Of a stretch of 64,000 nt of DNA, positions 40,707 through 50,858 are shown in pieces. The DNA lies in assembly GCF_000222305.1 (NCBI RefSeq), contig NC_015921.1:620001-684000 (forward strand), written 5' to 3'. The position numbers and the translations under genes are program-made. The notes under the pieces were generated by a model that made no database searches, was not told where the DNA came from, and saw nothing but the letters and a program-made list of their open reading frames with translations. Each line of letters opens with the position of its first letter. Within the stretch, counting starts at the first letter, position 1. This DNA comes from Borreliella bissettiae DN127 (GTDB lineage: Bacteria; Spirochaetota; Spirochaetia; Borreliales; Borreliaceae).

Positions 40707-42531
40707 TTTCTTTAAATGAGTTTACGTGTTCTAGTATTTTTGAATCTCTTTTGCTAGATTTTTTGCTTAGCTTAATAATAGTCTCTTTGTTAGAAATTAT
40801 TTCTAAGCTGTCCTTGGCCCTTGTTATTGCAGTATACATAAGCTCTTTTGTTAAAAAAGGGTTATTTTCTAATATTACTTTTATATGTTTGTATTCAGAT
40901 CCTTGGCTTTTGTGTATTGTTGTGGCAAAACTGAATTCATAATTTGTTAGTAAATCTAAATTTATTTTTTTATATTTTTCATCTTTTCTTTGGAATAAAG
41001 CATAAAATTTAGAATTTTCATTAAAAATAACACCCCGTTCTCCATTAAATAATTTATTTTTATAGTCAGTTTTAGTTATCATTATTATTTGGCCAATAAA
41101 GCTTCCATAGGTCTTTTTTAGGTAAGTTTTTATTATTTCATTTAGTGTCTTAGTTCCAAATTTGCCAAAATTTTTTGAACTTAAAATTATATTTTCAAGT
41201 AAAGTTTCAAGTATTATTTCAATTTTTGATTCTTTTAGCAATTTAAGATTAAAAGTGGGTATTTTTTTATATAAATTGTTTGTATATTCTATTAGATCTT
41301 TTTTTAAGTTTATTTTTTCTATTTCTTTCAGTTGAATATTTTTATTGTCATTAATGTATTTGCAAATCAAAGTGCTATCTTCTTTGTATATTGCTTTTGA
41401 GAGCAAATTTATTTCTTTGTTGCTTCTGAAATTTTCTTTAAGTTCTTCTACATTATCGTTATTTATTTGTTTTATTCCTAAAAGACTTGAATATACATTT
41501 CCTTCGTTTACTGATGGGAGTTGATTTTTATCTCCTACCATTATTAACTTAGTGGTTATTGGAGTTGCTTTTAGTAGTTTTAAAAAAGTATATGCGTCTA
41601 CCATTGAAGCTTCGTCAATTATTATTACGTCAAAATTTAATTGATTTTCTTCATCATATAAATTTTTTTTATTTATAAATTTGATTCCCAATAGTTTTTG
41701 GATTGTATTGCATTCTATTTCTAAATTTTTGAATGAATAGTCTATACTTGTTTGCAGTCTTAGGCTGGCTTTTCCTGTGGGGGCTGCAATTGCTACTAAT
41801 CTTTTTTTTTTATTGTTTAATGTTTTGTTAATTGCTTTTAAGATATAGTTAATAGTTGTAGTTTTGCCTGTTCCGGGGCCTCCGCTTAATAGAAAGAAGT
41901 TGCTTTTTAATGCCTTTCTCACTGATGTAATTTGCTCTTTATTTAAATTATTGATATTTAAAGTTGATATTATATTTTGTATTTTATTGTCATTTAATTC
42001 ATTTTTATGGTTTTCTAATCTTTTTATAATTTGTTTTATTAACTCTTCTTCTTCTCTGTAGTTTTTTTGAGTATAAATGTAGATATTGTTTTCCAAAATT
42101 AGGGGAGTTGTAATTTTAAGCTTATTGTTAAATTCCATTAGTATGTTGTTTTTTTTTAAAAGCAAAACCATATTCTTAATAGTTTCTGGATTTCCAAATG
42201 TTTCTAACTCTTTTAGCATTTTTATTAATTTGTTGTAACTTTTATTGGTTTTTTCTAGGTTGTCTTTTGTAAATATTATTGTATTTTGAATATCTTTTGC
42301 TAATAGATTTATATCAGCTCTTAGGTGGCCTTTATCAAAATAGTTAAATAAAAATATTAAAAATATTGCAATATTTTCATTGTTTGTGAACTTTGCAAGT
42401 GTTTGTGCTTTATAACAATTTTTTTTATTGATATTTAAAAGTTCAATTATTTCATAAAGCTTAAGTTCAGGGGTTAAGAATTTTTTGCTTTTATCTTTTA
42501 AAAATTCTCTTAATACTAAAAAATCTCTCAT
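40696..42531 (-). CDS. recD: RecD subunit of exonuclease V (RecBCD)
   Basis: 611-residue superfamily 1B helicase, the fast 5'-3' motor of RecBCD. The N-terminal interaction domain (1-180) is followed by Walker A GGPGTGKT at 217-224, motif II IIDEASMVD, and the late motif TIHKSQGSEY with TAITRAKD. It shares the ATGA overlap with recB. Lys, Asn and Ile content is very high. Last gene of pncB-recC-recB-recD. A tRNA-Asp promoter sits on its stop. Confidence 0.96.
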   Translation of the reverse strand: MRDFLVLREFLKDKSKKFLTPELKLYEIIELLNINKKNCYKAQTLAKFTNNENIAIFLIFLFNYFDKGHLRADINLLAKDIQNTIIFTKDNLEKTNKSYNKLIKMLKELETFGNPETIKNMVLLLKKNNILMEFNNKLKITTPLILENNIYIYTQKNYREEEELIKQIIKRLENHKNELNDNKIQNIISTLNINNLNKEQITSVRKALKSNFFLLSGGPGTGKTTTINYILKAINKTLNNKKKRLVAIAAPTGKASLRLQTSIDYSFKNLEIECNTIQKLLGIKFINKKNLYDEENQLNFDVIIIDEASMVDAYTFLKLLKATPITTKLIMVGDKNQLPSVNEGNVYSSLLGIKQINNDNVEELKENFRSNKEINLLSKAIYKEDSTLICKYINDNKNIQLKEIEKINLKKDLIEYTNNLYKKIPTFNLKLLKESKIEIILETLLENIILSSKNFGKFGTKTLNEIIKTYLKKTYGSFIGQIIMITKTDYKNKLFNGERGVIFNENSKFYALFQRKDEKYKKINLDLLTNYEFSFATTIHKSQGSEYKHIKVILENNPFLTKELMYTAITRAKDSLEIISNKETIIKLSKKSSKRDSKILEHVNSFKEIDK

Positions 42532-45500
42532 AATTGTCTTTTAATGCTTAATTCTAAGATGATTTTATCTAAATCTACGTCGTTAAATTTTGGAAGATTA
42601 AAATAAATGCCATTTTCAAATTTTGAATTTAAGCATTCAATATTGTCTTTAAATGCTCTTGTAAAAAGATATATTATTCCACCAAATTTTTGATTATATT
42701 CTCTTTTGTTTTTAAATAATATTTTTTTTATTCCAAGAGCATATATTTTATATTGCAAATCATAATATTCCTTTTTTATTGTGTTTTCTAAATTTGTTAT
42801 AGTATAATCATCCGTATCTTTTCCAAGATAATTTGTTTTGTAATCCAGGATATATATTTTATTATTAGCTTTAAATATGAGATCTACTATTCCTTTTAAA
42901 TATCCATCACTTAGTTTTATGTGAAGATCTTCAAAGTGTTTGTCAAAAAGATGTTTTTGGTTTTGAAATTCAGAATTTATTTTTATTAAAAATTCCATTT
43001 CTTTTTGTAATTCTTCAATATCACATAGTCGAGTATTAATTGCTCTTATATTATAGGTTAGTATGTTATAAATCATTTTAGTTAATGAATTTTGTATCTC
43101 TATTGTATTGAGATTTGAGTTAATTTTTTGTATTTGTTTTTCAATAATTCCAATGTTATTTTTTTTAAAATTATCAAATGTATCTTTTGCTGTGCTAAAG
43201 ACTATTTCTTCCATAGCGGCATGTAAAATGTTCCCGCTGTCTTTTCCTTTAGGCAAAGTCTCTTCTAATCCGGGCTCGTAATCAAGATCTGTTTCTTTTT
43301 CGTAGTTAATATTTTTAAAATCATAGTTTTCATAAAATGCCTTATGATGGGCTTGTGCTGTTAAGCTTGAAAAACTAGATGTATATTCTTTTTTAAACAT
43401 GTTTTTAATTATTGGTTTTGGCGGAATTAATTTTGTATTTACATTTGTAATGCCTTTTCTTTTATTAAATCTCTTTTGACCAATAAATTCATATATGTTA
43501 AAGTCTTGTTTAATATCATCGATAGTAAAGATTTTTGCTATTTCTAATAATTTGCTAGTTATGCTATTTGTTTTTGTAATAAAAAGAGTAAATTTAGCTC
43601 TTGTTGCTCCCACATAAAATATATTTTTTTCTTCGCTTAGTATTTTTAGTCTTGCATATTTTTTATTTTCTTCCAATTTAAAAAAATCATATTCAATGTT
43701 GCCGTCTTTATAAAATTTGTAAAATTGATTTTTTTTTGAAAGAAAATTGCTATTTTCTATTGGAGTTGTATTGATTAAAAATACAATATTCATGCTAAGC
43801 CCTTTTGATTTGTGAATTGTCATGAGTTCTATAGATTCATTATCATTGTTTATGCCGTTGGGTTTTTCTTCTATTTCTTCAGGCTCTTCGTTTGTTATTA
43901 AGCTTTCTAAAGTAGAGATTAGAGATTGTATGTTTTGTTCTTTATGATATATTTTAGAGATTGTCTCAAGTGTTGTTTCATAGATTTTTAAATTTTCAAG
44001 CTTACCTTCTTTAATAAGAAGACCTTTGTAATTTATTTTATTTTTTGCCCATTCAATAATTTTTTGATCTTTGGTGATATTTGCAATTTTGATCCACAAG
44101 TTTTTTTCGAATGTGATTTTGTTAATTGCATTTATTAATGTTATTTCATTTTTTTCAAGCAAAGCTGTTATATTTTCAATAAATTCTTCTATAAGGTGAA
44201 TTTTGTCTTGTTTGATTAAAATTCTTTGCAAATTCCACGGCACATTTAGTATTTTACTGCTTAGAATATAGTTTAGGGTTTTAAAACTTTGTTTTCGGTC
44301 TAAGCATTTAATAATATAGAAAATTTCGCTAAATTCTTTGGTTTTTAAAAATTTTTCTTGAGTTTTGTTTGTTTGGATTTGCTCTTTTTTTAATGCTTTA
44401 TCTATTAAATTGATTTCATTTTTTCCTCTGCAAAGTACTTTAATGTCTTGCATTTCAATATTTCTAATTTTATCATTCTGAGCAATTTTTCCATATGCAA
44501 GCAAATATTTTATTGTTAATGCTGTTTTTTGGTAAATGTCTTCTTCGAGTTCTGTATTTGTGGTTATTATATTGATTCCTTCTATTTCTTGTCCGTTGAT
44601 GAAAATTTTATTATTGTCGTTTTTTTGATTTGGAATTGAATTAGTAAATTCAATTTTTTCAATGTCATCAGCTATTGCATTATTGTATATATTATTAAAA
44701 ATTTTATTTAAAGGCTCTATGAGTTTTTTGCTTGATCTGTGATTTATTTTTAGTACAATTCTAGCGTCTGCGTTGATTTTATTTTTTATTTCTTTGTTAT
44801 AAAATGAAATGTCTGCTTTTCTAAAGGAATATATTATCTGTTTTGGATCGGCTATGAATATTAATTTTATTCCTGCTGTTTTTAATATTTTAAATATCTC
44901 AATTTGTATTAAGCTTAAATCTTGTGCCTCATCAATTAAAATGATTTTGTATCGATTTTTGATTGCATTTAGAAGTTTTTTGTCTGCTGATTTTAAGTGA
45001 TTTTTTAAATTTGAAATTATGGAATTTTGATCTATTGTGCTTGTTAATTTAATAGTTTTTTCTAGTTCTTCTTCTATATACTTTAGTATTTTGTATTCAA
45101 CTTTTAAAACAACATATTGCTTTAAATTGTTTCTATTTTTATTTCTATTGTCTTCTGATTTATATTTTTCGTGTTTAATATTAATTCCTAAGCAGATTAA
45201 ATCATTTTTAATCTTAAGTTCTTTAGGTGATAATTTAGAATTTTTTTTAGTTTCTTTTTCTAGTAGAGTTGAAAAAAATTTATTTTTCATTAATGTTTCT
45301 GATATTTTGAATATGTCGTTTTCTTTAGAGTATTCTATTTCAAGTTTACCAGTTTGAATATGTTTATTATAAAAGCTTAATATTTCATCTTTTGTCATTT
45401 TATCCAAATCTTCTATTATTTTGTTGTAATCTTTGATCAGCTCTTCCTTTTTAAGAAGAATGCTTTCAAATGCCGTTTGGGTTTTAAGCCAATCCCCAAG

Positions 45501-46037
45501 CTCTTGAGTTGTATCTCTTTCGTAAGCTTTTTTTATTTTTAAAACAATCTCTTCTGTTTTTTTAGCATCAGATTTAAATACTTTAAGTTCGTAGTCTTTA
45601 ATATCAAGAGCTTGAATCAAGCTATCTGATTTTCTTAAAAAGTCGTAAACTATTTCATCTATTTCTTTTGAAAATTTTTCTTTAGGTTTATACTTGGAAT
45701 AATTTTCTGTTTCAATTTGAAAATTATTTAAGGCATGTAATGCAAATTTATTGATTGTTGATATAAAGAGTTTTTTTGACTGCTCATAAGCTTCTTTTAA
45801 AATTTCATTTGTTTTTGAGTTAAGGTAAGTATTTTCTATTACTTTTAGTATTCTTGTGTGCATTTCTTCTGTGGCTTTTTTTGTAAAAGTTAATACCAAG
45901 ATTTCATTTATGGAGTATAGCTTGGTTTTTATTAAATTTATAACCACATTTTCAAGTATGTGGGTTTTACCAGTGCCTGCCGATGCTTCTATTAATATTG
46001 TTGTGTTATTTTTAATTTTTTCTAGGATTTTGTCCAT
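42528..46037 (-). CDS. recB: RecB subunit of exonuclease V (helicase-nuclease)
   Basis: 1169 residues. Walker A ASAGTGKT at 18-25, motif II LIDEAQDLS, motif VI VGATRAKF. The C-terminal nuclease domain has GIVDLIF followed by Asp1065 and Lys1067 in LDYKTNYLG, matching the DYK catalytic triplet of E. coli RecB. It unwinds 3'-5' and cuts DNA during double-strand-break repair. It starts 5 nt after the recC stop. Length and motifs are complete, so the enzyme should be active. Confidence 0.97.
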   Translation of the reverse strand: MDKILEKIKNNTTILIEASAGTGKTHILENVVINLIKTKLYSINEILVLTFTKKATEEMHTRILKVIENTYLNSKTNEILKEAYEQSKKLFISTINKFALHALNNFQIETENYSKYKPKEKFSKEIDEIVYDFLRKSDSLIQALDIKDYELKVFKSDAKKTEEIVLKIKKAYERDTTQELGDWLKTQTAFESILLKKEELIKDYNKIIEDLDKMTKDEILSFYNKHIQTGKLEIEYSKENDIFKISETLMKNKFFSTLLEKETKKNSKLSPKELKIKNDLICLGINIKHEKYKSEDNRNKNRNNLKQYVVLKVEYKILKYIEEELEKTIKLTSTIDQNSIISNLKNHLKSADKKLLNAIKNRYKIILIDEAQDLSLIQIEIFKILKTAGIKLIFIADPKQIIYSFRKADISFYNKEIKNKINADARIVLKINHRSSKKLIEPLNKIFNNIYNNAIADDIEKIEFTNSIPNQKNDNNKIFINGQEIEGINIITTNTELEEDIYQKTALTIKYLLAYGKIAQNDKIRNIEMQDIKVLCRGKNEINLIDKALKKEQIQTNKTQEKFLKTKEFSEIFYIIKCLDRKQSFKTLNYILSSKILNVPWNLQRILIKQDKIHLIEEFIENITALLEKNEITLINAINKITFEKNLWIKIANITKDQKIIEWAKNKINYKGLLIKEGKLENLKIYETTLETISKIYHKEQNIQSLISTLESLITNEEPEEIEEKPNGINNDNESIELMTIHKSKGLSMNIVFLINTTPIENSNFLSKKNQFYKFYKDGNIEYDFFKLEENKKYARLKILSEEKNIFYVGATRAKFTLFITKTNSITSKLLEIAKIFTIDDIKQDFNIYEFIGQKRFNKRKGITNVNTKLIPPKPIIKNMFKKEYTSSFSSLTAQAHHKAFYENYDFKNINYEKETDLDYEPGLEETLPKGKDSGNILHAAMEEIVFSTAKDTFDNFKKNNIGIIEKQIQKINSNLNTIEIQNSLTKMIYNILTYNIRAINTRLCDIEELQKEMEFLIKINSEFQNQKHLFDKHFEDLHIKLSDGYLKGIVDLIFKANNKIYILDYKTNYLGKDTDDYTITNLENTIKKEYYDLQYKIYALGIKKILFKNKREYNQKFGGIIYLFTRAFKDNIECLNSKFENGIYFNLPKFNDVDLDKIILELSIKRQL

Positions 46038-46042
46038 GGATT

Positions 46043-49000
46043 TTAATTTTTTGTCCTTACAAATTTAATGTAAAATTTTTCTATCAATGTTAGTAAATTT
46101 TCGTCTAACTTGAAATCATGAGTGTCTTTAAATCTGTTATAGTAATCGCAGAGTGTTATTTCGCTAGTTTTTAAGAATCTCTCGTGTGCTTTGCTTGTGA
46201 AATAAACTTTGGGAGGATTTTTTATCTGCATTTTTATGAAATTTTTAAAACAATTTGAAAAATTATTTTGATTTATTTTTGTTAAAATTTTAATTATCAA
46301 GCTTTGGTAAATTGGAGTTGGATAGCTTGATATGTATGCAAATTGCATAAGCATATTTTCAATGTCTTCAATTAATATTTCTTTGTGATGATAACAGATA
46401 GTTGTTTTTGCTGTTAAGCTTTCAAGATCAATTTTTATTTCCGTTAATGAATTGAAATTTTGTATTTCTTTTTTTATTAGCAGTCCTGTTATATATAAAT
46501 CTATTTCATTTTTTATTTTATCCGGGATACTGCGACAGTCTTTTTTTACAAAATTTAAATAAAAATAATCGTTTTCGACTTTATATACATTCTCAATATC
46601 TTTTTTTAATTCAAATTCTATATTTTTTTTTTGAAAATTTAGTTTTATTTTTTTACAAAATTTAATTTTGCTTTTTGTCATTGCTGAAAGCTTAAAAAAG
46701 CTTTCAGTAGCATTAAATTTTAATTTATTTATTCTTTTTAAGATTTCATTTACAGTCGTTTTTTGATCTATGTTGAAAGGAATGCTTCCTTGTTGTATTT
46801 CATATCTAATGTGGTTTTTGATAATTTCTATTGCTATTTTTATATTATCTTTTTTTCCCATTATGTATTCATGAAGTAGTGTTGAATTTTTTATAAGTCT
46901 GTAAATAATTTCAATAACACTGAAAATTTGTTCTTCTTGTTTTTCTTTGATTTCATTTTCTAATCTTATGTCTTGTATTTTCACGTTTAAAGTTTTTTCA
47001 TAAAAATGTTTGTAAGGGTTAGAAAGGGCGTTTTTTAATTCGTATAAATTTAGCTTAATTGGGCTTTCTAGTTTGATTTTATTTTGCTTGAACTTAATCG
47101 ATTTAGAATTTTGTAGTATTTTTGCAATATTGAAGGCTTCTGGATCATAGTTTATTAAATAATTTTCTTTTGCATCTTTAAAATATGCTAGGTCGTGATT
47201 TTCATTTGGATGTTTTTCTATTTTAAAATTTTTTTCATACTTTTGTATGTGTTCAAGTATTTTGTTGATTGTTTTTGATGTATTAATTTCTGGGCTTAAG
47301 GTGTCTTGAAATGAGCAGTAAAGGTAAAATTTTTCTGATGTTGCAAAAATCAAATTAAAAAGAGCTGTTATTGTCTCTTTTTCAGTGTTTTCATGTTCAT
47401 AGTATTCATTTAATAAATTCATATTATCATAATTTATATTGGAGTTGAATTTTTGAAATCCCAAAAAATGAATTTCTTTTTTTTGAAGATATTCTAGTTC
47501 TTTGTAATTGGCAATCAATATTCCATTTTTTTTATACATTACTCCGTATTTTTCTTTTTCAATACTTTCTTCAAGCATAATCTTAAAAAGGTAAAATTCA
47601 ATTTTTATTTCATTAATTTCTTGTAAATAGTTTTTGTAAAGATTGTCATTTAAATCTCTGGGAAAATTTTTAAAGGATTTTATTTTATTTTGCAAATATT
47701 CATCGGTTGTATTAAATTCTTCAAGATAAATATATTTTTGAATAAAAATTTCTATGATTTCTGCCCATTCATATACTTTATATGCCTTATTTTTAAAATA
47801 GTTTATATCTTCGTACAAACTTTTTACTATTGTTATAAGTTTCATTATTGATTCTTGATCTTGAAATCTTGTGCTTTCTTTTTGAGTTTCTTCTTCGTAT
47901 TTTTCGTCAAATATTTCAGACATTAAAAATCGATTAAATCCATCTTCCCAAGAGTTTAAAAAGTTTTGATCATAGTTTAAATTTTCTTTGTGGGTGTTGT
48001 TTGCGCCAAAACTAATGTTCATTGCATCGCTAAATTCTATTAAATAGTTTAATTCAGATGTTGATATATTAAATTTTTTCATTACTTTGTTGTTGCTTAG
48101 CAGATCAAATACTTCTTTTCTACTGAAATTGCTAATTGTTCCGGTTTTTGATATGAAAAGATCCATTAGCCTTTTTAAGGCTATTATGCTTTCTCCTCTT
48201 GACAAATTGTTATAACATAGAACGCTGTATTCGATTTCATATTTATTTAGGCACTCTTCTATATATGGCAAATATTCATTAAATTTTTCTTGCAAACAAG
48301 TTATTGCTATGTCGCTTAATTTCAGGTTATTTTGTTGCATTGAGTGTATTATTTGATTTGTCAAAATTTCTACTTCGCGTTTTTGATTTTTAGCTTCTAT
48401 TATTTTAAAGCTATCGTCTAATTTTGAAATTGGAGTTTTTGCCATGATATTATTTTTAATGCTTGTTAAAAAATTTTTACCTTTAAATAATTCAATGTCT
48501 ACTTTTTCTAAAGCCTGATATTTTATTGGGTTGATTTTTGTTTTTGTTAACAACAATTCTTCAACAAGGGCAGATTCATAGTTGAGCAAATCTTCAAAAA
48601 TTAACACATGCACTTCAAAATCAAAAATTTTTTCTAAAGAGTTAAGAATTTTTTTCTCAATCTCTCTGTTATTGCCAATAAATATTATTTTTTTAATTTC
48701 AATTTTTATATTTTTTGTTGGGTTTTCCTGAATTATTTTTTTATGTAAGTTTAAAATATTTTTTTGCTTTTCAAAGAGTTTTTTAAACAATTCTTTTTGC
48801 ATATTCTCGTAGGGCTTTAAATTTTCTTCTTGGAATAAAAATCCATTGTCTTCCCAGGTTTCAATTAATTTTGAAAATTTTGAGTAATAATGGTGGAATA
48901 AATCTATTATTTTTGATGCAAAAAAGTATCTATTCTTTATTGATTTGAAATCTTTTATGTATTTTAGTTTTTCGGTTTTCAATATGTTATATAAAATGAA

Positions 49001-49282
49001 TTTTTCTGTTTCCAAGTAAAATGAGAAAGTGTTCTCTTTTATGTATTTTTTTATATTAGGATTTTTTAAAGAAATTTCATATATGCTTTTTATAGCATTT
49101 TTTTTAATATTTAGATTATAAGAAATCCCATTTAGTTTTGCTATAGTTTTTTTAATTTCTTCTCTTAAGAGATCATTTTTTACTATGATGAGTGTTTCTT
49201 TTTTAAAAATATTGTCGTTTTGAGTTAGTTCTTTGATTTTATTATAAATTTTATTTACTTCGTTAGTTTTGTATATATGCAT
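46043..49282 (-). CDS. recC: RecC subunit of exonuclease V
   Basis: 1079 residues, an inactive helicase-like and nuclease-like scaffold that in E. coli scans for Chi. There is no intact Walker A, as expected for RecC. Recognisable stretches are the N-terminal ETLIIVKNDLLREEI and the central motif IAITCLQEKFNEYLPYIEECL. The identification rests mainly on context (recB, recD) and size, with RecC-type patterns in support. Which Chi-like sequence it might read is unknown. It follows pncB by 3 nt. Confidence 0.93.
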   Translation of the reverse strand: MHIYKTNEVNKIYNKIKELTQNDNIFKKETLIIVKNDLLREEIKKTIAKLNGISYNLNIKKNAIKSIYEISLKNPNIKKYIKENTFSFYLETEKFILYNILKTEKLKYIKDFKSIKNRYFFASKIIDLFHHYYSKFSKLIETWEDNGFLFQEENLKPYENMQKELFKKLFEKQKNILNLHKKIIQENPTKNIKIEIKKIIFIGNNREIEKKILNSLEKIFDFEVHVLIFEDLLNYESALVEELLLTKTKINPIKYQALEKVDIELFKGKNFLTSIKNNIMAKTPISKLDDSFKIIEAKNQKREVEILTNQIIHSMQQNNLKLSDIAITCLQEKFNEYLPYIEECLNKYEIEYSVLCYNNLSRGESIIALKRLMDLFISKTGTISNFSRKEVFDLLSNNKVMKKFNISTSELNYLIEFSDAMNISFGANNTHKENLNYDQNFLNSWEDGFNRFLMSEIFDEKYEEETQKESTRFQDQESIMKLITIVKSLYEDINYFKNKAYKVYEWAEIIEIFIQKYIYLEEFNTTDEYLQNKIKSFKNFPRDLNDNLYKNYLQEINEIKIEFYLFKIMLEESIEKEKYGVMYKKNGILIANYKELEYLQKKEIHFLGFQKFNSNINYDNMNLLNEYYEHENTEKETITALFNLIFATSEKFYLYCSFQDTLSPEINTSKTINKILEHIQKYEKNFKIEKHPNENHDLAYFKDAKENYLINYDPEAFNIAKILQNSKSIKFKQNKIKLESPIKLNLYELKNALSNPYKHFYEKTLNVKIQDIRLENEIKEKQEEQIFSVIEIIYRLIKNSTLLHEYIMGKKDNIKIAIEIIKNHIRYEIQQGSIPFNIDQKTTVNEILKRINKLKFNATESFFKLSAMTKSKIKFCKKIKLNFQKKNIEFELKKDIENVYKVENDYFYLNFVKKDCRSIPDKIKNEIDLYITGLLIKKEIQNFNSLTEIKIDLESLTAKTTICYHHKEILIEDIENMLMQFAYISSYPTPIYQSLIIKILTKINQNNFSNCFKNFIKMQIKNPPKVYFTSKAHERFLKTSEITLCDYYNRFKDTHDFKLDENLLTLIEKFYIKFVRTKN

Positions 49283-49285
49283 ATA

Positions 49286-50731
49286 TTAATTGTTTTTGAT
49301 ATCTTTTATGAGCTTGTTTTTTAACTTTTTTAAGTTTTTACTGATACTTACTTTATATATGTGGGGATTAATTATTCTTCTGTACGTATGTTCAAGTTTG
49401 CTTAAGTCAAGCTTGGTTTTATTTCTAATATTGTTTAAGCTAGGCTCATAGCCTTTGCAAAGTTTTCCATTTTCTAAGACCGTGTGAATTAGAAATTCAA
49501 AATCGTCATATTGTTTGATGATTTTGAAAATGTTGTCTTGTATTGGATGAAAAACGGTAAATTCTTTTCTTGAATCTAGATGGTCTTTGATTTTATCTTT
49601 TTCTTCTTTTAGAAAGATAAAATCAAGGATCATCTGGCCATTTAAATAGATTCTTGCAACTTCTTTTTGCCCAGGCAATGTGGATTTTTCTGTGTTATTT
49701 GATATTTTTATTTTTGGTATAAATTTCCCATTTTTTTCTATAGAGATCATTTTGTATACCCCTGAAAGGTTTGGATCTCCTTTTGCTGTAACTAAATTTG
49801 TTCCAACGCCCCAAATATCAATTGGAGCATTTATTGAATTTAAGTACATGATAATATTTTCGTCAAGTTCATTAGATGCAATAATTTTTACATGATTTAA
49901 TCCATTTTGGTTTAATTCTTTTCTTGCGGCTTTACTTAAATATTCAAGATCTCCGCTGTCAATTCTTATTGAAAAATTATTTTCCTCTTCTTGTTTTAAT
50001 TCTTTAAATATTTTGATGGCATTTTTTAATCCGCTGTTAAGCGTGTCATAAGTATCGATTAGTAAACTTACTTTGTTTGGATATGTTTTTGCATATTCTC
50101 TGAATGCTTGTTCTTCGGTTTCAAAGCTCATTACCCAACTATGAGCCATTGTTCCTGTGACTGGTATATTGTATTTATATCCAGCAAGCATATTACTTGT
50201 GAAGTCTGCTCCCCCTATGTAGGCGGCCTTGCTGGCAGAAAGTGCTCCATTTATTCCTTGTGCCCTTCTTAGCCCAAGTTCTGCTAAAATTTTTGCACCA
50301 GATTCTTTTATTCTAGCGGTTTTTGTTGCTATCAAACTTTCAAAGTTTATTATATTTAAAACTAGTCCTTCTATTAATAATAATTCTATTAAGTGCCCTT
50401 CAATCACAACTACTGGGGTATAGGGGAAAACTAGGCGACCTTCTTGTATTGAGTTTATTTTTACGTTTAGTTTGAATTCTTTTAGAAAGTTTAAAAATCG
50501 TTTATCTAACATATTAAATCTTTTTAAATATTCAAGCTCATTTTCTCCAAAACGAATATTTTTTAATTCATTAATTAATGTGTGCATTCCAGCTAAAACA
50601 ATGTATCCATTTTTAAACGGTGTTTTTCTGAAAAATACTTCAAATTTTGCTTTAGGATTAATGCCTTTTGTAAAATAAGCATTCATCATTGAAATTTCAT
50701 AAAAATCTGTAAATAGTGATAGATTTTTCAT
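49286..50731 (-). CDS. pncB: Nicotinate phosphoribosyltransferase
   Basis: 481-residue type II phosphoribosyltransferase making nicotinate mononucleotide, the entry to NAD salvage. N-terminal LFTDFYEISMMNAYF, the conserved His197 in TGTMAHSWVMSF that is phosphorylated in the family, and the Asp-rich SLLIDTYDT region are all present. In Borrelia NAD depends on salvage, and the nicotinamidase PncA is plasmid-borne in B. burgdorferi (established). It is placed first in a unit with recC, recB and recD without an obvious functional link. AGGAG precedes the ATG. Confidence 0.96.
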   Translation of the reverse strand: MKNLSLFTDFYEISMMNAYFTKGINPKAKFEVFFRKTPFKNGYIVLAGMHTLINELKNIRFGENELEYLKRFNMLDKRFLNFLKEFKLNVKINSIQEGRLVFPYTPVVVIEGHLIELLLIEGLVLNIINFESLIATKTARIKESGAKILAELGLRRAQGINGALSASKAAYIGGADFTSNMLAGYKYNIPVTGTMAHSWVMSFETEEQAFREYAKTYPNKVSLLIDTYDTLNSGLKNAIKIFKELKQEEENNFSIRIDSGDLEYLSKAARKELNQNGLNHVKIIASNELDENIIMYLNSINAPIDIWGVGTNLVTAKGDPNLSGVYKMISIEKNGKFIPKIKISNNTEKSTLPGQKEVARIYLNGQMILDFIFLKEEKDKIKDHLDSRKEFTVFHPIQDNIFKIIKQYDDFEFLIHTVLENGKLCKGYEPSLNNIRNKTKLDLSKLEHTYRRIINPHIYKVSISKNLKKLKNKLIKDIKNN

Positions 50732-50804
50732 TCTCCTTATTATATACTAGTTTTGTTTATAAAAAAATGATATTTAATTTGAGCTTAACTTTTATTGTTG
50801 ATAT

Positions 50805-50832
50805 TTGTATATCTGGTTTTTCAAAATATAAT
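50805..50832 (+). promoter_or_regulatory. Candidate promoter for zwf
   Basis: -10 TATAAT at 50827-50832, 26 nt before the zwf start codon. The best -35, TTGTAT at 50805-50810 (16-nt spacer), is weak. Confidence 0.4.
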
Positions 50833-50858
50833 AAATTGGCCAGATTGGACTAAATTCT

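Noticed and set aside
50739-50744. TATAAT on the minus strand next to the pncB SD
   Set aside because: A transcript from it would start within the SD and be almost leaderless, and no -35 is visible. Chance is likely in AT-rich DNA.
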